DNA from: JAWKOK01 sp963848115
GTDB taxonomy: Bacteria > Chloroflexota > Anaerolineae > Caldilineales > Caldilineaceae
Direction of reading: 5' to 3'
Length of the DNA: 64,000 bases
NCBI GenBank assembly: GCA_963848115.1
Contig: CAWKCP010000007.1
Coordinates: 930,001 to 994,000, forward strand
Of the stretch, positions 37,787 to 47,849 are shown one piece after another; the stretch's first letter is position 1; every line of letters begins with the position of its first letter. A model generated the notes under the pieces. It was given only the letters and a program-made list of their open reading frames with translations. It searched no databases and was not told the DNA's origin. The position numbers and the translations under genes are program-made.

Positions 37787-40007
37787 CAGCTTCAATACAG
37801 GCAAGCAGATCCGGAGCGGAAACTCCGCCCCCGCGGCTGATGGTCAAGGAATTGCTGACAACGGGTTCGCCCCCGGCATCCTGGGAGGAGACAACAATCA
37901 CAGGGATCTCTCGAATTGTCTCATCATGGCGTTTTTCGTTCAATACCTGGAAGCCATCCATCTTGGGCATAACTAGATCAAGCAGCATCAGGTCAGGCCG
38001 GCGCGTCCGCAATAGATCAAGCGCTCGGCGTCCACTGGCCGCCCGCAACACTTGATACGGCTTAGATGATGTAGAGAGCATACGACCAAATAGCTGTAGG
38101 AATTCCGCATTGTCATCAACAACCAGAATCGTCTTGACCTCGGGATCGACCTGGCCGATGGCCTCAAGCAGCACATCACGCGTGACAGGCTTAATCAGAT
38201 GCCGGGCGACGCCGAATCGACGAAATTCGGCGTCTTCGTCCGGTATCCAGCAGTTGAACACCGGCGTGCCAAACGGGATCTCGGCCATATCGGCAGTCGA
38301 CCATCCTTTGCCGTCGTTCGATGATCCGTTAACGACCACTGCCTGGGCCGGCGACTGTTGCAGAGTATCCAGAGCTTGTGCAATATCGCGAACATGCTCT
38401 ACCTCAACCTCGTCGGCGTATCGAGAGAGCAGGCTGGCCAATGCTTTGCCCTCCTCCAGCAAGACATAGCGCGGCGTAAGAGCGGGAACCTGCGCCTTGA
38501 ATCGGCGTACTCTTGGCTCGTAGGGTTCGTACGGATTGAGCCAAACCGACGTACCATTGCCACGGCTCCGCACGGCAGGATTGAAAGAGGCCGGTTTGAA
38601 AGTGGGAAGACTGAACGAAACGCATGTGCCGGCGCCGACCTTGCTCTCCACCCACATCTTTCCCCCATGCATCTCTACGATCTTTCGACTGATACTCAGA
38701 CCCAAACCGCTGCCGCCATAGCGTCGATAGATTGAACCGTCTAGCTGCTGGAACGGTTCGAACATGACCGCCTGGCGCTCGAGCGAAACGCCTGGACCTG
38801 TATCGCGCACGGATACGGTCACCAACTCCTCTGCATAGGCCATGGTGATATCCACACCGCCTTGCCGTGTGAATCGGCCGGCGTTACTCAGCAAGTTGAT
38901 GATGACCTGGCGAACTCGCGTCGGATCACAGGCCACAAGCGGGAGATCTAGATTGTCGTCGATCGTCAAATAGAGTTGCTTGGTCTCAAAGAGTGCTCTT
39001 ACAGCATCGACCGCCTCGTGGACAATTTGATTGAGGTCTGAAGTCTCCTTGCTGAGCGCCATGCGTCCGGCCTCGACGCGGCTTAGGTCGAGGACATCGT
39101 TGATCATCCCCGCCAGATGTTGGCTATTCTGTTGGATCGCACTAATGTCCGACAGCAAGGCAGGCGGCAGTTCAGAGCCGTAGATCTCCGGCGATCGCGT
39201 AATCATCTCGCTAAAACCGATGATCATGTTGAGTGGCGTACGCAGTTCATGACTTACGTTGGCCACAAACTCTTCCTTAACCCGTCGCGCATCCTCTGCC
39301 ACCTCATTCATGGCCTTGAGCCGGTCAGAAAGTCGGGCCAGTTCTAGATTGGCGTGCAGAAGGTCTTCCTGGATCTGCTTCAACTCTATCTGGTGCTCGC
39401 GCGCCTCCTCGATCTGATTGCGCACTCGTTCGACATCATACAATGAATGGCGGACCATGGTGAGGAGTGCATCGGAGTTGAGCCACGCAACAAGCGTTGC
39501 GATCGCGCCGGTTGCGATGAGCAGAGTGCCTTCTACCGAATTGACGTGCGGCAATAGGCCGCTTCGAACAAACCACACGCAGGCGAACACGACAACCAGC
39601 TCTGTCAAGATGGCGACAGCGCCTCCCATCATGAGTGCGGCCATGATAGGCGTAAGAATGAGGAGAACCAGAAGCACGGTTTGTTGCATCAGGTAGACAG
39701 CCAGGAATACTGTGAGACTGTATCCCGTCAGCCAAAGGATCTGTGCACTCCGGTAGTAGCTTCTCTCTACCACAAGTGTGCCGACGACAACGAGCAGCAA
39801 CAGAATACTCGTCTGCCCAAGAGCGTACGCGTACTGGCCGGGCCAGCGTGCCGCCACCAGTAGCTGTAGCAAGATCAACGGGCTCGCCACGCCCAGCACA
39901 ATGCGCCGCGAGGTGGAACCGATCAGCTCCTGCAATGAGATACGAACAAATGGCTGAAGCTCCGGCGGTTCGAAAATCGAAGATGCACCCTTCGAAAAGC
40001 GCAGCAT
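37719..40007 (-). CDS. Membrane hybrid histidine kinase with C-terminal receiver
   Basis: A 762-residue sensor kinase. Residues about 30-190 hold five to six membrane helices without a recognisable sensor domain, followed by a coiled coil (about 205-245). The H-box is FVANVSHELRTPLNMIIGF near residue 251. The N-box VIINLLSNAGRFT, G1 RDTGPGV and G2 GGSGLGLSI are intact. A pseudo-receiver (about 490-610) lacking the phosphoacceptor Asp precedes a complete receiver (LVVDDNAE; Asp in LLDLVMPKMDG near residue 675). GGAG lies 7 bases before ATG 40007. It converges on, and overlaps, the hybrid regulator, which is an unusual arrangement. Confidence 0.9.
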   Translation of the reverse strand: MLRFSKGASSIFEPPELQPFVRISLQELIGSTSRRIVLGVASPLILLQLLVAARWPGQYAYALGQTSILLLLVVVGTLVVERSYYRSAQILWLTGYSLTVFLAVYLMQQTVLLVLLILTPIMAALMMGGAVAILTELVVVFACVWFVRSGLLPHVNSVEGTLLIATGAIATLVAWLNSDALLTMVRHSLYDVERVRNQIEEAREHQIELKQIQEDLLHANLELARLSDRLKAMNEVAEDARRVKEEFVANVSHELRTPLNMIIGFSEMITRSPEIYGSELPPALLSDISAIQQNSQHLAGMINDVLDLSRVEAGRMALSKETSDLNQIVHEAVDAVRALFETKQLYLTIDDNLDLPLVACDPTRVRQVIINLLSNAGRFTRQGGVDITMAYAEELVTVSVRDTGPGVSLERQAVMFEPFQQLDGSIYRRYGGSGLGLSISRKIVEMHGGKMWVESKVGAGTCVSFSLPTFKPASFNPAVRSRGNGTSVWLNPYEPYEPRVRRFKAQVPALTPRYVLLEEGKALASLLSRYADEVEVEHVRDIAQALDTLQQSPAQAVVVNGSSNDGKGWSTADMAEIPFGTPVFNCWIPDEDAEFRRFGVARHLIKPVTRDVLLEAIGQVDPEVKTILVVDDNAEFLQLFGRMLSTSSKPYQVLRAASGRRALDLLRTRRPDLMLLDLVMPKMDGFQVLNEKRHDETIREIPVIVVSSQDAGGEPVVSNSLTISRGGGVSAPDLLACIEAVSEILAPSVRQPGSAHQERSDA

Positions 40008-40118
40008 AGATATCTCCATCAGGATCGGGAAAGCTGTGCGCAAGCTATAGTCTAGCGCTCTGTATGTAGATTATGACAACCACGGATCATCGGCCTCGAT
40101 AGACAAGCCAGATCGGTT

Positions 40119-41115
40119 TCATCCGAGAGGCAGCTTGCCCGGATCCGCCAACAGTCCGCCTAAATTGAAGACAATCAACGCACCGGTTCCTCCCGCGTTC
40201 GCCGACCTACATACCTCGGCAAACTGGTCAGCCGTGTATGCGGTGTCTTCTGCCAGCGCCTCGACCACAGGCCAGACGTCACAGGTCACTTGCGCCTGCA
40301 GGGCGGCCGTGACCTGCCTTGGCCAGTCGACATCACGATCACAAAGTCGATGGTAGACCATGGGCGAGAGCACGTCGACGCGCGGGCCGAGCAGGGCCGG
40401 ATCCTGGCCGACGATGCGGATATGAGCCTGATCGACGGGTAGATTGTCCAGCGCCTTGCCGGTCCATGGAACGGTGAAGAGGCCCAGCAAGGCATTGGGC
40501 CGCTGCTGCCTGAGCACGGTGCGCGCCTCGTCAACGAACGAAGCAATCTGTGCACATCGCCACGCAACCCAGTCGTCTGCCGCATTGGCCAGGATCCGAT
40601 CGGCCGCGTCTGCCGCCTCTGCTGAAGTGGTAGGTCAGTCCAATGCCGGTTTCCGCCTGAAACTGGGCCAGCGTCGCCGGGTCGAACGAACTGTGGTAGA
40701 GTCTCGGTTCGCCGCTCTCCCAGCGTGCAGGCCAGCGGATGAAATCGAGCCAGACACCGTCCAGCGGCAGTTCGGTCACCAGCTCAGCCAGTTGGTTCAA
40801 ACGTAGCTCCCTGACCGTTTGCGATGTCGGCAGTAGCGGACGGTACCACTCTTGCACGGGCGCCGGATCACCTGAAGCAGTGATAGGGCGGCTGCCGGCG
40901 ATCTCTTGCCAGAGGTTGTTTTTGTCCATAAAGATGGTGTGGGAGGCATAGACTTTGAGACCGACGCTTTTCAACGCCTCACACCAGACCGCATCGTGAT
41001 ACTTCAGGAAGACGCCGCCAATGCCGGCTTGGTACAGACGCCTGCCGATCTCATCCGGCCCCATTCCGACAAGCGCCGGCAACCCAGGAGCCAGGCCATA
41101 GGCAATCACAGACAT
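40119..41115 (-). pseudogene. Putative TIM-barrel glycoside-hydrolase-like protein, frameshifted
   Basis: From ATG 41115 (GGGAGGAG 7 bases upstream) a frame encodes a barrel start (GIGGVFLKYHDAVW, VYASHTIFM) and LDGVWLDFIRWPARW, a pattern seen in putative family-42/DUF4015-like hydrolases with the D-x-x-R motif. It breaks near 40620. One extra base there, around AGCAGAGGC, explains it: the other frame continues EAADAADRILANAADDWVAWR to the stop at 40119, with VDVLSPMVYHRL in the later barrel. Rejoined length is about 331 residues. The true substrate is unknown and no signal peptide is present. Confidence 0.65.
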
Positions 41116-41270
41116 TGGTTCGCTCCTCCCATGCGCGGTTGACATTCGCATCCCCATGGTCCAATATAATGCAGGACGTGCAGTGCTCTCTCACAATCAT
41201 ACAACCATTCCGAAAGTGCGGCCACCGAGCAACGAACCGTGGGGGCATTTCACGCCGGAGGCAGGATCGC

Positions 41271-41335
41271 ACGTGCCGGGGACGGTCCAGGAGATGGTGG
41301 CATGACCCAATTGGATTGGACCGTCCCCGGCACGT
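41271..41335. repeat. REP-like palindrome with GTGCCGGGGAC arms
   Basis: Bases 41271-41289 and 41317-41335 are exact inverted copies (19 bp) around a 27-base loop. The arm begins ACGTGCCGGGGACGGTCC. A half-copy (GTGCCGGGGACAC) is at 50404-50416. Arms of this kind are widespread REP-type repeats mobilised in trans by Y1 transposases in other genomes; no such transposase is in the window. The rest of the 349-base gap 41116-41464 has no gene. Confidence 0.65.
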
Positions 41336-41464
41336 TGTGGCGCCGAATCTGAAATGCACCCACAAACCGTTCACTACAGCGCTGGCAGCTTCACAGAGCA
41401 GTGGGTTGTTGAACCGAAGACAAATTTGCCTGCCCGACAGCGTGCAGAAACTGGGAAATTACCC

Positions 41465-41989
41465 ATGAAGAATCTACTGAAGCTAATTGCCAGTACGCGT
41501 TTCCTGGTCCTGATCCCGGTGATCGGGCTACTCATCTTGGCGGCCACACTCTTCGTCCTCGGCGGTATCAGCCTGATCGCGTTCATGTTTACTACAGTGT
41601 CAGAGCTCGGCGCGGCCGACGACTTGATCTTCCAAATCGTGGAGTTTATCCACTTTTTCCTGATTGGCACCGTGCTCTACATAACGGGCATGGGACTCTT
41701 TCAGCTCTTCATCCAACCGTTGGACCTGCCGGGCTGGCTGAAGATCGACGATATCGAACAGCTCGAACTCAACCTGGTAGGCGTCGTCGTCGTGATCATC
41801 GGCGTCAACTTCCTGCGCGTCATTCTGGAACCCGGCGATCTCAACCTGCTCAACTACGGCGTGGGCTATGCCTTGCCGATTGCTGCGCTCTCCTACTTCA
41901 TGGCCGTGCGTTCCAAAGCGTTGGGCGGCAAGCAGGAACCGCGACAGGGTGACAACGACTCGTCTGAGCCGCCGGTCGAAGGATCGTAG
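41465..41989 (+). CDS. YqhA/UPF0114 family membrane protein
   Basis: A 174-residue protein with four helices and the YqhA-family layout: an N-terminal SxRxLVLIPVIGLLILAATL-like helix, a middle FIHFFLIGTVLYITGMGLF helix pair, and NFLRVILEP preceding the last helices. The tail is acidic. Function of the family is not established. GGGAAA lies upstream of ATG 41465. It is directly followed by the channel and AI-2E-type genes, suggesting a single transcript of membrane proteins. Confidence 0.75.
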   Translation: MKNLLKLIASTRFLVLIPVIGLLILAATLFVLGGISLIAFMFTTVSELGAADDLIFQIVEFIHFFLIGTVLYITGMGLFQLFIQPLDLPGWLKIDDIEQLELNLVGVVVVIIGVNFLRVILEPGDLNLLNYGVGYALPIAALSYFMAVRSKALGGKQEPRQGDNDSSEPPVEGS

Positions 41990-42022
41990 TTGTCCCGTTT
42001 TTCTTCTTCACGGAGGTCTCTG

Positions 42023-42448
42023 ATGGTTACACTGCTTGGCGCGATGACACTCATGCTCAGTTTTTTTCATGACCTTGGTGACGTATTCCGCGATCCCAAG
42101 ACGCGTGTGTTGCTGGTCTGGGTTGCCATCCTCTTGGGCGTCGGCACCATCTTCTATTCGCTAACCGAGGGATGGAATGTTGTGGACGCTTTCTATTTCT
42201 CCGTGATCACGCTCACCACTGTCGGATTCGGTGATTTTTCGCCGACAACCACAGGCGGTAAACTCTTCACTGTCGTCTACATCTTTTGGGGTCTAAGCAT
42301 TATCGTGGCCTTTGCCAACGCGCTCATAAAAAAACATGCCGAACGGATCGTCACTCGCGCCAATCGTCGCGCCCACGCTTCGCAGACAGCCGCAGCCGCG
42401 TCGGCTGCGGCGCCTTCCGCAGTACAAGAGACTGGGCAGAATGGATGA
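42023..42448 (+). CDS. Two-helix potassium channel pore protein
   Basis: A 141-residue protein with an outer helix (VLLVWVAILLGVGTIFYSL), a pore helix with selectivity filter TTVGFGD near residue 69, and an inner helix (LFTVVYIFWGLSIIVAFANAL). This is the minimal K+ channel unit, which should tetramerise. The C-terminal tail is short and Ala-rich with no RCK domain. Start ATG 42023 has GGAGG 7 bases upstream; a TTG at 41990 would add an 11-residue extension. The stop overlaps a possible ATG of the next gene (ATGA). Confidence 0.88.
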   Translation: MVTLLGAMTLMLSFFHDLGDVFRDPKTRVLLVWVAILLGVGTIFYSLTEGWNVVDAFYFSVITLTTVGFGDFSPTTTGGKLFTVVYIFWGLSIIVAFANALIKKHAERIVTRANRRAHASQTAAAASAAAPSAVQETGQNG

Positions 42449-42459
42449 GGCCTGTTCGC

Positions 42460-43674
42460 ATGAATAACTTTCACACGGGTCAACGTTTTTTCAACCGGCT
42501 GCTTCTCCTTGCAGCCATCATCGCCATCGTGCTCATTTGGCCGTACATGAGTTCGGTCATTCTGGCCATTACGTTTGCCGCTGTCCTTCAACCTGTGCAT
42601 CGTTTTTTCTTGCGCAAGGCTCACAATCGAATGGGGATTGCTACAGCGTTGACCGTCGTCACGACGATCCTACTGGTCGGCATTCCGCTATTGTTCGGTG
42701 CTTTTCTCCTCTTCGACTCCTTCGCTGCGTTCGCCGGCGACGCGGCCGTGGCATTGCGACAGCCCGACAATGTACTGATGACATCGGTGAAGACGCTGGA
42801 GGAGTGGATCGCCTCAACCGGCCTCGCCGAACAGTTTCAGCTTGGGGAACCTGAGATCGCGCAATCCATCAGTGGGTTTGCGTACGATATTGGCGCGCAG
42901 TTCCTCGCCTGGTTGGCTTCGGTCGGCACATCGACCTACAACTTGGTCGTACCAGCCATCCTCTTCATCTCCTTGTTGGGGACCTTCTTAGCCAATGGCA
43001 AACGCGTAATTCAACTGATCAAGGAGATCAGCCCTCTGGACGATGCCATCAATCAGCTCTTTTTGGATCGGCTGAACATCATGGCACGAGCCATGATACT
43101 CAGTATCGTGGCCATTGCTGTCGTCCAAGGCGCTGTGACGGGACTGATCATGGCAGTCGGCGGTACGCCCCACATTTTGCCCTTGACCCTTTTGGCGATC
43201 CTTTTTTCGATCTTGCCTTCAGGCGCCGCCGTGATTGCCGTACCTGTAGGACTGATACATTTCCTAGTCGGCAACACTTGGCAAGGCGCGCTGATCGTGC
43301 TTGCCTCCGTCACCGTTGTTGCCAGTCTGGACAACCGACTACGGCCATTGCTCGTTTCTAAGGATGCCTATTTGAATCGCCCTTTTGTACTGTTGAGCGT
43401 TTTCAGCGGCGTCGCCCTCTTTGGCTTCATGGGCGTCGTCTACGGCCCGCTTATCATGATCTTCGTCTCAACCACGCTAGAGGTCTACTTGAAATACTAT
43501 CGTCCCGGTCTGCCGGCAGCCACGGTCGGGCTCCACGACGGACCACAAACCGGTCAGACAACGGGTGACGACGCAGTCACGGCAGACACCGGCAATTCTT
43601 CTCCAACAGTTTCCGGCACTGAGCACCTTTGTTCAGGCCAGTCAAGAGGGCATGATGAACTCGGAACAACCTGA
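42460..43674 (+). CDS. AI-2E/PerM family transporter
   Basis: A 404-residue membrane protein of the AI-2E (YdiK/PerM) family, with about eight helices: an N-terminal pair (LLLLAAIIAIVLIW), a long soluble middle segment, and a C-terminal set including GLIMAVGGTPHILPLTLLA and the PSGAAVIAVPVG region typical of the family. Members export signalling molecules, ions or indole-type metabolites; the substrate is unknown. ATG 42460 has GAGG 9 bases upstream; ATG 42445 overlaps the channel stop. The last ~60 residues are a polar, Thr/Gly/Ser-rich tail that overlaps the start of the LuxR gene. Confidence 0.85.
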   Translation: MNNFHTGQRFFNRLLLLAAIIAIVLIWPYMSSVILAITFAAVLQPVHRFFLRKAHNRMGIATALTVVTTILLVGIPLLFGAFLLFDSFAAFAGDAAVALRQPDNVLMTSVKTLEEWIASTGLAEQFQLGEPEIAQSISGFAYDIGAQFLAWLASVGTSTYNLVVPAILFISLLGTFLANGKRVIQLIKEISPLDDAINQLFLDRLNIMARAMILSIVAIAVVQGAVTGLIMAVGGTPHILPLTLLAILFSILPSGAAVIAVPVGLIHFLVGNTWQGALIVLASVTVVASLDNRLRPLLVSKDAYLNRPFVLLSVFSGVALFGFMGVVYGPLIMIFVSTTLEVYLKYYRPGLPAATVGLHDGPQTGQTTGDDAVTADTGNSSPTVSGTEHLCSGQSRGHDELGTT

Positions 43675-46431
43675 CCGGGATCAGGATCTCGAATTCGACC
43701 GTTCACAGATTCTGATCACAAAGTTATATCGACCCCCCGTCCCTCCCAATGCGGAGCCCCGCACCGCCTTGTTGGCGCAGCTCGAAAGGAACCGCCATCG
43801 CACGATGACACTTATTTCGGCGCCGCCCGGCTATGGCAAGACCACACTGGCCAGCATGTGGATGGAGACGACCGACTGGCCTAGCGCGTGGGTCTCGCTG
43901 GATGAAGAGGACAACAGTTTCTCCAGTTTTTTGGTCTACCTGCTGGCTGCTTTACGCCAACTTATTCCAGAAATGAAGATGTTGCCGGAGGAATTGCTGC
44001 ATTCGTCGATCCCGTCGCCGCCGGCCGTGATCGCGCGCTATTTGCTCAACGACCTGGCGCAAGCGGATACATCCTTCATGCTGGTATTGGACGATCTGAA
44101 CCTGGTACGAGAGCCGAAGGTGTCTGAAGTGCTCGCGGAACTGCTTCGCCATCCAGCCCGCACGATGCACCTGGTCGTGATTAGCCGGCGGGATCCGCCG
44201 CTGCCGCTGGCTGCGATGCGGGCGCGGCGACAGATGACCGAGGTTCGGGCACAGGATCTGCGGTTCACGGTGACTGAGGCAGGTGGGATGCTGTCAAAAG
44301 CACTGTCACGAGAGATAGACGAGAGGACTGCGGCGGCGTGGGTGGAGCAGACGGAGGGATGGGTGACGGCGCTCCATCTGGCAGCGCTCTCGCTGCGACA
44401 CCGGAAGGAGCATGAGGGGTTGGGACCTGCGGAGCCGGTCGGCGGCCAATATCTTCAGGACTACCTGCTGGACGAAGTGTTGGCGAAGGTGCCGCCCGAG
44501 TACCTGCCGTGGCTGTTGGCGACGGCACTGGTCGATCGTTTCTGCGCATCGCTATGTGAGGCGCTGTCGCGGCCCGCAGGTCGAGACGAAGCGAGTGAGA
44601 AAAGTCTGGGCGGAGAGGAGTTTGTGCGCTGGCTACAGGAAGCCAACCTATTCGTAGTCGCGCTGGATGCCGAGCGGCGCTGGTTTAGATATCATCACCT
44701 GTTTCGGCAGCTCCTAGTCGATGCATTGCTTCGGCACCCGCAGCCGGTAGACGCCGTGGCGGTGCACAAGCGTGCCAGCCATTGGTTTGTCCAGCATGGC
44801 CTGATAGAAGAGGCGATCCGGCACGATTTGGATGCGGGTGATACGGCTTCGGCTACACAGCTCGTGGCGCAGCATCGCCATGGGCCGATAAACGCCGATC
44901 AGTGGCATGAACTCGACCGGTGGCTGCGACAGTTTCCAGAGGACGTGGTGGCGAATGACCCGATTCTTACGCTAAGCCAGGCCCGACTTCCCGCAGCGTA
45001 CGGTCAGAGGTCCTATTTATTGGTCGAGCGGGCCGGATACCTTGCGGGCTCTCTGCCGGCAGATGCACCCAATCGCAGCGAAGTGCTGGGGGAACTCGCT
45101 TTTTTCACTGCCTTGCAGGCTGTGCTTGCGGGGCCGGGAGTCACAGCGATTGAGAAGGGTGCTGAAGCGTTCTCATTGCTACCCCCCACGCCCGACATGT
45201 TCGCTGCATGGCGATAGGCGCCCAAGCTGTGGGCCACCAGATGTCTGGCGACTACGTGCAGGGCATTCGGTTCCTTGAGAAAACGCTCAGCGCTTACACC
45301 TGGTTGCCCAGAGATCGAAGTCAGTTGCTCCTCTACCGGGCCTTCCTCTGTTTGCTGGAAGGCAACCTGCCGGCGGGAGTGCTTTCCGTGAGAGATTGCC
45401 TTCGAGTGGACGCGGGCAGTCGTGCTTGGCATACGATTGGCCCAGCGTTCTATGTGGCAGGAATCTGTCACTACCTGCGCAATGAACCGGAGGCGGCGCA
45501 AGTGCACCTTCAAGTCATGGTTGACAATCGCGCATTCGTGGACTCAAGCTATCTGGCCCACTCGACTTGCGCCCTCCTGCGCATCTACCGTGCTCGCGCA
45601 GAATTTGAAAAAGCCGGCGAACTTCTCCAACGGGTCAAATCACACCTACAGCTATCAGACGACGCCTGGTCTCTGGAGGTTCTCCGTGGATTTGAGGTTG
45701 AGCTGGCTCTTGATCTGGGCGACATAGAAGCAGCTCAACGTCTGGCCTTGACCGTTAATTTTGTGGACTACCGTGATATTTGGTTTTGGTATTTGTTGCA
45801 GCTAACGCCCATCAAGCTGTTGCTTGCCCAAAGTGGGGCCGAAGATTTGGCGCGCGCACGCACTTTACTGGATGAGTTGGACGCGCATGTGCACGCCATT
45901 CACCGTCATAGTGCCCGGATCGACGTACTCTCTTTGCTGGCGCTGGTCGCCGAAGCTCAGGGCGACACCACTGCGGCCCTTGACAAGTTGACAGAAGCGC
46001 TGGCGCTGGCCGAACCGGGCGGTATCATCCGTAGTTTCGTTGATTTAGGCCGCCCGATGGCAGACCTTCTGATCGGCCTACGGCAGGGCAACGGAATCGC
46101 CCCATCGCTGCTGGCCCATGTCGACCGAATTCTAGCGCTCTTTCCCGCTACGAATTCGACCGGCGTCCCACTGACTTCTACCCACGCCGAACGCCCGACA
46201 ATCCGCGCCGTAAGATTCCCCTCCAAGAAACTTCTCGCGAAACCGCTGACCAAGCGAGAGCAGCAGATCCTGACGCGATTGAACTCGGAACAATCACCCG
46301 ACGAGATCGCCCGAGATCTCTCAGTCTCTACCGCTACCGTACGTTCACACATCAAACGCGTCTACGCCAAACTCGACGTCCACAGCCGCTACGAAGCAGT
46401 GGACAGGGCGCGAGAGTTGGGCTTGCTGTAG
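43652..46431 (+). pseudogene. MalT-like LuxR family ATP-dependent regulator, frameshifted
   Basis: The first frame carries a STAND-type ATPase: Walker A APPGYGKTT near residue 57, Walker B FMLVLDDL, then winged-helix and TPR-like regions. The second, in frame from about 45190, carries further TPR-like repeats (VLSLLALVAEAQGDTTAALD) and a C-terminal LuxR helix-turn-helix (LTKREQQILTRLNSEQSPDE...) ending near 46431. A run of six C at 45182-45187, one base short, explains the break; adding a C joins the frames. The joined protein would be about 926 residues, the normal size for MalT-type regulators. The ligand is unknown. Its start overlaps the AI-2E-type gene, so it probably shares that transcript. 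Confidence 0.85.
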
Positions 46432-46514
46432 TCCGTTGTGAACTGGCGGCAACCGATCGACGCCGGGCGCCGATCGGTGAAGACCTGCTTCCTGCTTGAA
46501 TCTCCCCAACATTA

Positions 46515-46552
46515 CCCCAATTTTGGGGATGCAATCTCCCAAATTCATGGGA
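46515..46552. promoter_or_regulatory. Two related palindromes, candidate operators
   Basis: CCCCAATTTTGGGG (46515-46528) and TCCCAAATTCATGGGA (46537-46552) lie in tandem between the LuxR gene and the 96-residue protein gene. Both are inverted repeats around an A/T-rich middle, 22 bases centre to centre, about 80 bases before the downstream ATG. A dimeric regulator could bind both, but no such activity is known. Confidence 0.3.
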
Positions 46553-46631
46553 TTTAATACAACCTGGGCAGGCGAGGCCTGTCGTTCGGTTCTGTATGAT
46601 CGTTGTGCTAAGGGTTCGCCTGAGGTCAGTC

Positions 46632-46922
46632 ATGCAAGATGTCGATCGGATTTGTTATCCATTCGAAACCTCCGGCACCTACGAGATTCGTGTTGTTGGC
46701 GTGCTCGACGCCGACTGGTCGGAATGGCTGGCCGGCATGTCCATCACGGTCGTCAGGCCGGCGGGCGACGATGCGTTGCCAATGTCGGTGCTGACCGGAT
46801 GGCTGCCGGATCAGGCCGCTCTAAACGGTGTGCTGAATACGCTGTACGATCGGCACTTCGCGGTTCGCTACGTTTCGATCCTGGACACCGAGGGGACGAC
46901 TTCGGGGGGACACACGCCGTGA
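46632..46922 (+). CDS. Conserved 96-residue protein linked to LuxR regulators
   Basis: A 96-residue protein with the pattern YEIRVVGVLDADWSEWLAGM, then SVLTGWLPDQAALNGVLNTL near residues 52-71. From memory, short proteins with IRVxGxLDxxWSxWF...TxLTGxxxDQAALHGLL occur widely in Chloroflexota, often near LuxR or two-component genes. Their function is not established. GAGGTCAGTC precedes the ATG. The gene follows the MalT-like regulator by 200 bases, with candidate operator palindromes between. Confidence 0.7.
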   Translation: MQDVDRICYPFETSGTYEIRVVGVLDADWSEWLAGMSITVVRPAGDDALPMSVLTGWLPDQAALNGVLNTLYDRHFAVRYVSILDTEGTTSGGHTP

Positions 46923-47137
46923 GCGGTGTATGCGTTCCGCTCTTAGACAACATTGTGGTAAAAATTCCTGATACAACACGAACACCCATCTATCATTAAT
47001 GGGAGCGTCAGAAGGGAAAAGCGTGAAAAGTGAAATGTCGTCGTGCAACCATCGCGTTTCGCTCTTGATTTTACGTTGAACAATACTTGTCAGTTTTTCA
47101 ACCGTTTTCTAGTTCCGAGTATATCAAGGAGAACACC

Positions 47138-47752
47138 ATGAGTAAGCAGCAAGATTCATCCGCCGTATACAACATTCTCGCCTTCCGTTTCGACGGAGAG
47201 AAGGGGGCCGAACAGGCGCTCAAGGATGCCAAGTCATCCGGCGCACTCGATGGCTACAAAATTGCGGCCGAGGCGACAGTCAATCAGAACGAGAAGGGCA
47301 AGGTTCACTTCCATGAGCCGGGACACGGCGGTATCGGTGGAACCGTTGGCGCTGGGGCAGGCGCTATGCTCGGCCTGCTCGGCGGACCTGTTGGTGTGTT
47401 GGCGATGTCAGCCGCTGGGGCAGCTATCGGCGGTACGGCCGGTCACTATATGGGACGCGTCCTTTCTAGGGGAGACATGAAGGAGATCGGCGAGGCACTG
47501 ACGCCTGACACTTCGTTCCTGATGCTAATGCTCGAGGACAAAGACAGCGAAGGCGTGATCAAGAGCATGGCAGGATACAGCGCCGATGTCGTGACCTTGA
47601 CGGTCGGTGACCAGCTGTCCGGTGAGATTGCATCGTACGTCGCGGGCGCCGCTCAGGATCCGTCGGGTGACGTAGTGGCGGGCGAAGGCGCCGTTGCCGC
47701 TGACGCAGACGGCGACGTCGCCGCTGCCGGAGCTGCCGCAGCAAGCAGTTAA
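47138..47752 (+). CDS. DUF1269 family glycine-zipper protein
   Basis: A 204-residue protein. After a soluble N-terminal part (VYNILAFRFDGEKGAEQALK) comes a glycine-rich hydrophobic segment (VGAGAGAMLGLLGGPVGVLA, then AAIGGTAGHYMG) typical of glycine-zipper membrane insertion in DUF1269 proteins. A second soluble part (DTSFLMLMLEDKD) follows. The last ~35 residues are an Ala/Gly/Asp low-complexity tail. The family is of unknown function, sometimes annotated as membrane or stress protein. AAGGAG precedes the ATG by 7 bases. Two hairpins follow the gene. Confidence 0.8.
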   Translation: MSKQQDSSAVYNILAFRFDGEKGAEQALKDAKSSGALDGYKIAAEATVNQNEKGKVHFHEPGHGGIGGTVGAGAGAMLGLLGGPVGVLAMSAAGAAIGGTAGHYMGRVLSRGDMKEIGEALTPDTSFLMLMLEDKDSEGVIKSMAGYSADVVTLTVGDQLSGEIASYVAGAAQDPSGDVVAGEGAVAADADGDVAAAGAAAASS

Positions 47753-47801
47753 CCTTGGCCAGGGATCAAGTAGGCACAATACGCGAGTGAAGCAGGTCGC
47801 G

Positions 47802-47841
47802 TGGCCCAAGCGAAGATGCTGACGCATTGCTGCTTGGGCCA
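47802..47841. terminator. 10-bp hairpin after the DUF1269 gene
   Basis: TGGCCCAAGC (47802-47811) pairs exactly with 47832-47841 around a 20-base loop. No T-run follows. It lies directly before a much longer palindrome. Confidence 0.35.
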
Positions 47842-47849
47842 TGGGCATG

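Noticed and set aside
41139..41170. Perfect TTGACA and TATAAT hexamers upstream of the YqhA gene
   Set aside because: The spacer is 20 bases, too long for a normal sigma70 promoter, and it lies within the 5' side of a reverse gene's leader. Not counted as a promoter without transcript data.
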